Assembly (NCBI GenBank): GCA_018715765.1
Contig: DVKY01000045.1
Span: forward strand, 16,551 to 80,550
Reading direction: 5' to 3'
DNA from: Fimivicinus intestinavium
Lineage (GTDB): Bacteria; Bacillota; Clostridia; Oscillospirales; Acutalibacteraceae
Length of the DNA: 64,000 bases
Shown here piece by piece: positions 60,899-64,000 of this stretch. The position numbers and the translations under genes were made by a program. Under the pieces are notes generated by a model. That model saw nothing but the letters and a program-made list of their open reading frames with translations. It was not told the origin of the DNA and did no database searches. Position 1 is the stretch's first letter; every line of letters begins with the position of its first letter.

Positions 60899-61077
60899 AA
60901 ATAAAGTCCTCCATTTATTCAAAATAAAGCGTTATATAAATACTGCTTAGACAAAAAAACTATAAAAAGACTACTTCTTTATGTAGTCTCTCCCTTGAGA
61001 CACCATCTTCTAAAGGCCGGATTTTTTATCACAATCTACAAATATAGCCGCAAGTAACCAGCTTTCCTCTCGCAGCC

Positions 61078-61106
61078 GCAGCCCTTCACCGCGCAGCAAG
61101 GGCTGC
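61078..61106 (-). other. hairpin after copy 3
   Basis: GCAGCCCTT (61078-61086) and AAGGGCTGC (61098-61106) form a 9-bp stem 20 bases past the stop of the lipoprotein gene; no T-run follows. The rest of 60899-61124 contains an ACTAC/GTAGT hairpin near 60970 and no gene. Confidence 0.5.
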
Positions 61107-61124
61107 GCAGAAATCCCTCCGCGT

Positions 61125-62102
61125 TTACCAAACCATGGTGTAATCCGTCCGCATGGTCAGGTCAATCTCCACCGGGAGGGTAATGAGTCTTATGTCATTG
61201 GCCTGTATCGTCGCAGAACCCTGATCCTTCAAAACGTAGGTGGCGGAGAGCATGTTACCCGTTTTCGCATCCACCACACAGGTGATGGTGCTGCCCCGGA
61301 AGGAGTTCGTAACATTCTGGATATTGATCCCCTTCTCCTGCGCAGTTTTCTGAAACTCGTTTAAATCCAGCACCGTAAACGCTTGGCCGTGCGCGCTGCC
61401 GCTGGCGTCGGCCACCTTGTTTTCATCCTGCATCTCAATTTGGATGGTGTATTTCCCATCCTTCAGCGTGCGCGTCGCACTCTTCACGGCGGAGGGCGAA
61501 AGACGGCTGGCCCATGTTTTCCCACTGACAGGGAACGCGCTGTTGAGATCGCCGCCCTTGGGAATTGTCCCCTCCGTGGTCTCCTCCTCCATCGGCACCC
61601 CTCGGCCATATATGCTGAAATTCATCGAGAGCGCCATGCGGTAGCCAAGCTGAGGCCTTCCGGTTTTCACCTTGTTGGCCGCTGTGTTGAAATAGCTGAT
61701 AATCTCGGCCTTGCTGGGCTGTGCAGAGCTGCCGCCGGAGGGTTTCGTCGTGATTGGCTGCGTCGCTGAGCCGCCGGAGCCCGCAGGCTGTGTCGGATGA
61801 AGCGAATCTCCGGCGTTCGAAGTTCCGTCCCCACTGGAGCTGTTTTCCAAGGGACTCGTAGTCGTACCGGAAGCGTTGCCTCCAGCAACACAGATAGACT
61901 CGCCGCCCGCCTGGCCCGCGGTGCCGGATTCGCCCGCGTTTTGCATTTCACCAGGAAGCACAGCCTCCGCACCGGTCACATTGCTCTCCCCAGTCGGAGC
62001 GGAGGTGTTGGACGGATCATCTGCCCCCTTATCGCCGCAGCCCGCAAAAAAGGTCGCGATCAGGCATACAGCTATCAGAATGGCCAAAGCCCTACGATAC
62101 AT
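61125..62102 (-). CDS. lipoprotein member of the unknown family (copy 3)
   Basis: 325 residues. Lipobox FFAGC near residue 21, a Gly/Ser/Thr linker (to about 130) much shorter in Thr-Lys-Pro than copy 2, then the shared domain: EIISYFNTAANKVKTGRP, DLNSAFPVSGKTWASRL, RTLKDGKYTIQIEM, AHGQAFTVLDLNEF, CVVDAKTGNMLSATYVL and a final MVW. The start follows AAAGGG. The first 55 residues (through GADDPSNTS and GAEAVLPGE) are nearly identical to copy 2 and also similar at DNA level, although this copy is on the other strand 20 kb away. It has its own promoter. Confidence 0.85.
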   Translation of the reverse strand: MYRRALAILIAVCLIATFFAGCGDKGADDPSNTSAPTGESNVTGAEAVLPGEMQNAGESGTAGQAGGESICVAGGNASGTTTSPLENSSSGDGTSNAGDSLHPTQPAGSGGSATQPITTKPSGGSSAQPSKAEIISYFNTAANKVKTGRPQLGYRMALSMNFSIYGRGVPMEEETTEGTIPKGGDLNSAFPVSGKTWASRLSPSAVKSATRTLKDGKYTIQIEMQDENKVADASGSAHGQAFTVLDLNEFQKTAQEKGINIQNVTNSFRGSTITCVVDAKTGNMLSATYVLKDQGSATIQANDIRLITLPVEIDLTMRTDYTMVW

Positions 62103-62221
62103 GATGAAAACCCTTTCCAGTTAAAAAATACATCCGCTTTTTTTTCGCGCGCCATTCTGAATTTCAGGAGATGCCCATGCCCTCCCCTCTCAACGGGCCG
62201 GAATATATGAATGGTATTTTC

Positions 62222-62249
62222 ATTATAATCGGTCATTCCGTTTTGTCAA
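62222..62249 (-). promoter_or_regulatory. promoter of copy 3
   Basis: On the minus strand: TTGACA (62244-62249), 16 bases, TATAAT (62222-62227). A leader of about 115 bases follows. Confidence 0.85.
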
Positions 62250-62274
62250 TGCGAAAGGAATGGTAAGGCAAAGC

Positions 62275-62304
62275 AGCCTCAGAAAGCCAGCGCCCTCTGA
62301 GGCT
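62275..62304 (-). terminator. hairpin after the small membrane protein
   Basis: On the minus strand AGCCTCAGA pairs with TCTGAGGCT (perfect 9 bp), then GCTTTGCC. The T-run is weak. Confidence 0.55.
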
Positions 62305-62345
62305 ACTCCTTACTTCCCTATAAGGCCTGCCTTTCAGCCGCCGGC

Positions 62346-62531
62346 CTAATGCATCGTCAGCATGACGACAAGCGCCGCGTAAACAGTAAGCAGGCCAATC
62401 GATATGTTCTTCCAAATCCGCCATTTCCCGCCTTGCTTCATTTCGTAAATCGCCTCAAACCCACAAGCTAACCCGGCGATGAAGAGCACGGATAAAATCA
62501 AAATATTGTGCGCCACGCTCCAAAAGTCCAT
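62346..62531 (-). CDS. 61-residue membrane protein
   Basis: Starts MDFWSVAHNILILSVLFIAGLACGFEA-like, with a first hydrophobic helix, a charged middle (YEMKQGGKWRIWKN) and a second helix ISIGLLTVYAALVVMLTMH. The ATG at 62531 has GGAGGTG five bases ahead, which makes translation likely. No family recognised. It is followed by a hairpin and then by the promoter of copy 3. Confidence 0.7.
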   Translation of the reverse strand: MDFWSVAHNILILSVLFIAGLACGFEAIYEMKQGGKWRIWKNISIGLLTVYAALVVMLTMH

Positions 62532-62647
62532 AAGCACCTCCAAAACGTCAAGCGATAGCCCAATTATACGTATCTATAAGCTGTTTCCATGTCTATCCAA
62601 ATCCATTGAATACAAAAAGGTTCAGTTTATCCCATCAGTTTATCTCC

Positions 62648-63667
62648 TCATATCCTCCAATTATGCTCGTCACATTTTTGCGTGTAAGCCCACGCAAAAC
62701 CAAATGTCATGGAGAACCCGCCGCTAAAAGGCACGTCAAAATGAAAAGATGGGTCAAACACAATTTTTATATTTTGATGGGCATAGGTCGCCCAATGGTT
62801 CACCCCCCGGACATCCGAAGAAGCAACATAGCCGTCATAAGTAACAAAAGCAGCTACTTGGGTGTGACGAGTTGTGGGGCGAAGCGCATCGTCACTCGAA
62901 GGGATATCGGAGAGCAGGCGAAATTCATACGCATACCCATGATTATTTTTATCCTGCGCCAAATCCACATAAGGTACCTCATGAAATTCTTCTCTATCCT
63001 CATAGGTGTTGTCGGGCCTTCGTATCTGATAAAAATAACTATAGCCGCCGCTTGCAGATTGTTCATTCACTTTTGTATCGGTATCCCTGGTGAGCCCAAA
63101 TGCATCTTTCCCCCGGAATAGAGGCAACGATTCCCATTGGGCAATCGCCATCATCACATAATTCACGCGATCAGCAGAGCCCAAAAGAAGCATCAAATTC
63201 AATTTTCCACCGTTCACGTCTGTAAACAGGCCCTCAGACGGATCTAAAACAATGGAAGCCTGGCTCGCCGCGCCAGCCTGCAGCCGCCGCTCGGATTCCG
63301 CTTTCGCAATCTGATCTTTTTTTAACGCTGCCCGATAAGTCGCCTGATCCACCTGCACCAGCGGTTGATAGGGCAAAAGCGGCTCAATATAATAGGAAGA
63401 CTGCACAGAAATTTCCGTTGCCTCACTGAGCTTTTGCAATTTACTCTGTGGTAAATGGCGAATCACCGCTTCAGGAATATCAAATGGTTTCAGCTTTTCT
63501 TTCACGGCCTCCAAAGGTTCCTTTCCCCGATAGTCAGAAGGAGCATATTGAAGCGATTTAACTACGGAAAGCTCCTTGGGCTGAACCCCCTTGGCCTGTA
63601 CAGATGGAAAAGCTGTACAACAAAGGAATATAGTCATTATGACAGACAGTATCGTTCCCTTTTTCAT
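62648..63667 (-). CDS. secreted protein of unknown function
   Basis: 339 residues. Signal peptide MKKGTILSVIMTIFLCCTAFPSVQA. The mature part begins with a Lys/Pro-rich segment (YAPSDYRGKEPLEAVKEKLKPFDIPE), a helical region to about 135, then a beta-rich domain with NLMLLLGSADRVNYVMMAIAQWE, GKDAFGLTRDT, SYFYQIRRPDNTYEDREEFHEVPYVDLAQDKNNHG-type strands and a late aromatic/Gly tail FSGGFSMTFGFAWAYTQ. I cannot place it in a family. The AT-rich codons differ from the neighbours. Expressed from a consensus promoter with a large palindrome between the -10 and the start. Confidence 0.75.
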   Translation of the reverse strand: MKKGTILSVIMTIFLCCTAFPSVQAKGVQPKELSVVKSLQYAPSDYRGKEPLEAVKEKLKPFDIPEAVIRHLPQSKLQKLSEATEISVQSSYYIEPLLPYQPLVQVDQATYRAALKKDQIAKAESERRLQAGAASQASIVLDPSEGLFTDVNGGKLNLMLLLGSADRVNYVMMAIAQWESLPLFRGKDAFGLTRDTDTKVNEQSASGGYSYFYQIRRPDNTYEDREEFHEVPYVDLAQDKNNHGYAYEFRLLSDIPSSDDALRPTTRHTQVAAFVTYDGYVASSDVRGVNHWATYAHQNIKIVFDPSFHFDVPFSGGFSMTFGFAWAYTQKCDEHNWRI

Positions 63668-63689
63668 TGAATACTTACCTCAATCCCTA

Positions 63690-63722
63690 CAATTAACATT
63701 TATAATTAATAAATGTTAATTG
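63690..63722. promoter_or_regulatory. 33-bp perfect palindrome after the -10
   Basis: CAATTAACATTTAT (63690-63703), 5 bases, and its exact reverse complement (63709-63722). It lies directly downstream of the -10 of the secreted-protein promoter, an operator position; as RNA it would also form a strong hairpin. Confidence 0.8.
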
Positions 63723-63723
63723 T

Positions 63724-63751
63724 ATTATAACAATCCACTCTATTTTGTCAA
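63724..63751 (-). promoter_or_regulatory. promoter of the secreted-protein gene
   Basis: On the minus strand: TTGACA (63746-63751), 16 bases, TATAAT (63724-63729). Confidence 0.87.
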
Positions 63752-63770
63752 TATTCCCAGCAAAATTATA

Positions 63771-63805
63771 AATAAAAAAGCTGCCTGACATCTTTGTCAA
63801 ACAGC
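63771..63805 (-). terminator. terminator of the rRNA operon
   Basis: On the minus strand GCTGTTTGACA pairs with TGTCAGGCAGC (two G-U pairs), loop 4 bases, then TTTTTTATTT. It follows the end of the 23S gene by about 95 bases. Confidence 0.85.
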
Positions 63806-63897
63806 CTTACAAATCTTTTGCTCAAACTATTGCGCCCTGAAAACTGAACAAAGAGAAAGAGAAAGGAGGAAAACCAAAGTACCTAGAACCAACCGCT

Positions 63898-64000
63898 ATG
63901 GTCAAGCCCTCGACCTATTAGTACTGCCAAGCTCAATGTCTCACAACACTTACACATGCAGCCTATCAACCTCTTAGTCCTTGAGGGGTCTTACCAGCTT
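63898..64000 (-). rRNA. rrl: 23S ribosomal RNA, 3' end (partial)
   Basis: The minus strand from base 64000 reads the conserved end of 23S rRNA, including GGTTGATAGGCTGCATGTGT and TACTAATAGGTCGAGGGCTT ahead of GACC. The exact 3' end is estimated. The rest of the gene lies beyond the window. The 95 bases between it and the terminator contain a GTTCAGTTTTCAGGGCG spacer sequence but no 5S rRNA gene. Confidence 0.93.

Overview
This window comes from a Gram-positive anaerobe, most likely a gut member of the Clostridia (Oscillospiraceae/Ruminococcaceae type). The grounds are an oxygen-sensitive ribonucleotide reductase (nrdD/nrdG), a DnaD/DnaC-like replication pair, lipoproteins with lipoboxes, two proteins with sortase-like tails, a YabE-type G5/3D cell-wall protein, PadR-DUF1700-DUF4097 and pst-phoU-phoPR arrangements typical of Firmicutes, and a fairly GC-rich genome with strong AGGAGG ribosome sites. 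Genus cannot be assigned by eye. AT-richer patches (about 15.4-15.9 kb, 60.1-61.0 kb, 62.6-63.8 kb) look like later arrivals.

Layout. 0-1.7 kb: Nudix, SDR reductase and a DUF5662 gene cut by the window edge (all minus). 2-3.8 kb: a sugar:cation symporter with its own promoter and terminator. 3.9-7.3 kb: nadA-nadB-nadC, with a perfect 14-bp dyad between nadB and nadC, divergent from hflX. 9.4-12.2 kb: a TetR-controlled redox operon (DUF362, flavodoxin, tetR, membrane-anchored flavodoxin) behind a promoter with two TetR-type operators. 12.6-17 kb: rRNA methyltransferase, PPP-type phosphatase, Fur regulator, a small membrane protein, a decayed secreted-peptide gene, YbaK and ADP-ribose pyrophosphatase. 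17-22.5 kb: M14 peptidase, TIM-barrel epimerase-like protein, iron alcohol dehydrogenase, and the padR-DUF1700-DUF4097 operon. 22.7-28.7 kb: a thioester-type surface protein without its cysteine, an unknown protein, NrdR-controlled nrdD-nrdG and a VanZ-like protein. 28.8-35.5 kb: a minus-strand run dnaD, dnaC-like, methyltransferase, tex, DUF296, yhaM-like. 35.7-42 kb: YabE-like protein, lepA, two members of an unknown extracellular family and a GNAT. 42-46 kb: a repeat-rich non-coding stretch and a GH2 beta-galactosidase. 46-60 kb: a phosphate block with a 1,266-residue wall-anchored double phosphoesterase, a four-repeat Pho box, pstS-pstC-pstA-pstB-phoU, a GH95 enzyme and phoP-phoR. 60-64 kb: HIT protein, a third member of the unknown extracellular family, a small membrane protein, a secreted unknown behind a large palindromic operator, then the 3' end of a 23S rRNA gene with a terminator and no 5S gene after it.

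How it fits together: PhoP-PhoR and PhoU should sense phosphate and drive the Pst importer through the 11-bp-spaced Pho box, and the neighbouring surface phosphoesterase could release phosphate outside the cell. The symporter, GH2 and GH95 enzymes point to use of diet- or mucin-derived glycans. The most promising undescribed items are the TetR/DUF362/double-flavodoxin operon, the three-member KVKTG extracellular family (two copies still similar at DNA level, in opposite orientation 20 kb apart), PstC with an extra four-helix membrane domain, and the decayed secreted-peptide locus beside fur. No tRNA gene, CRISPR array or complete insertion sequence was seen.
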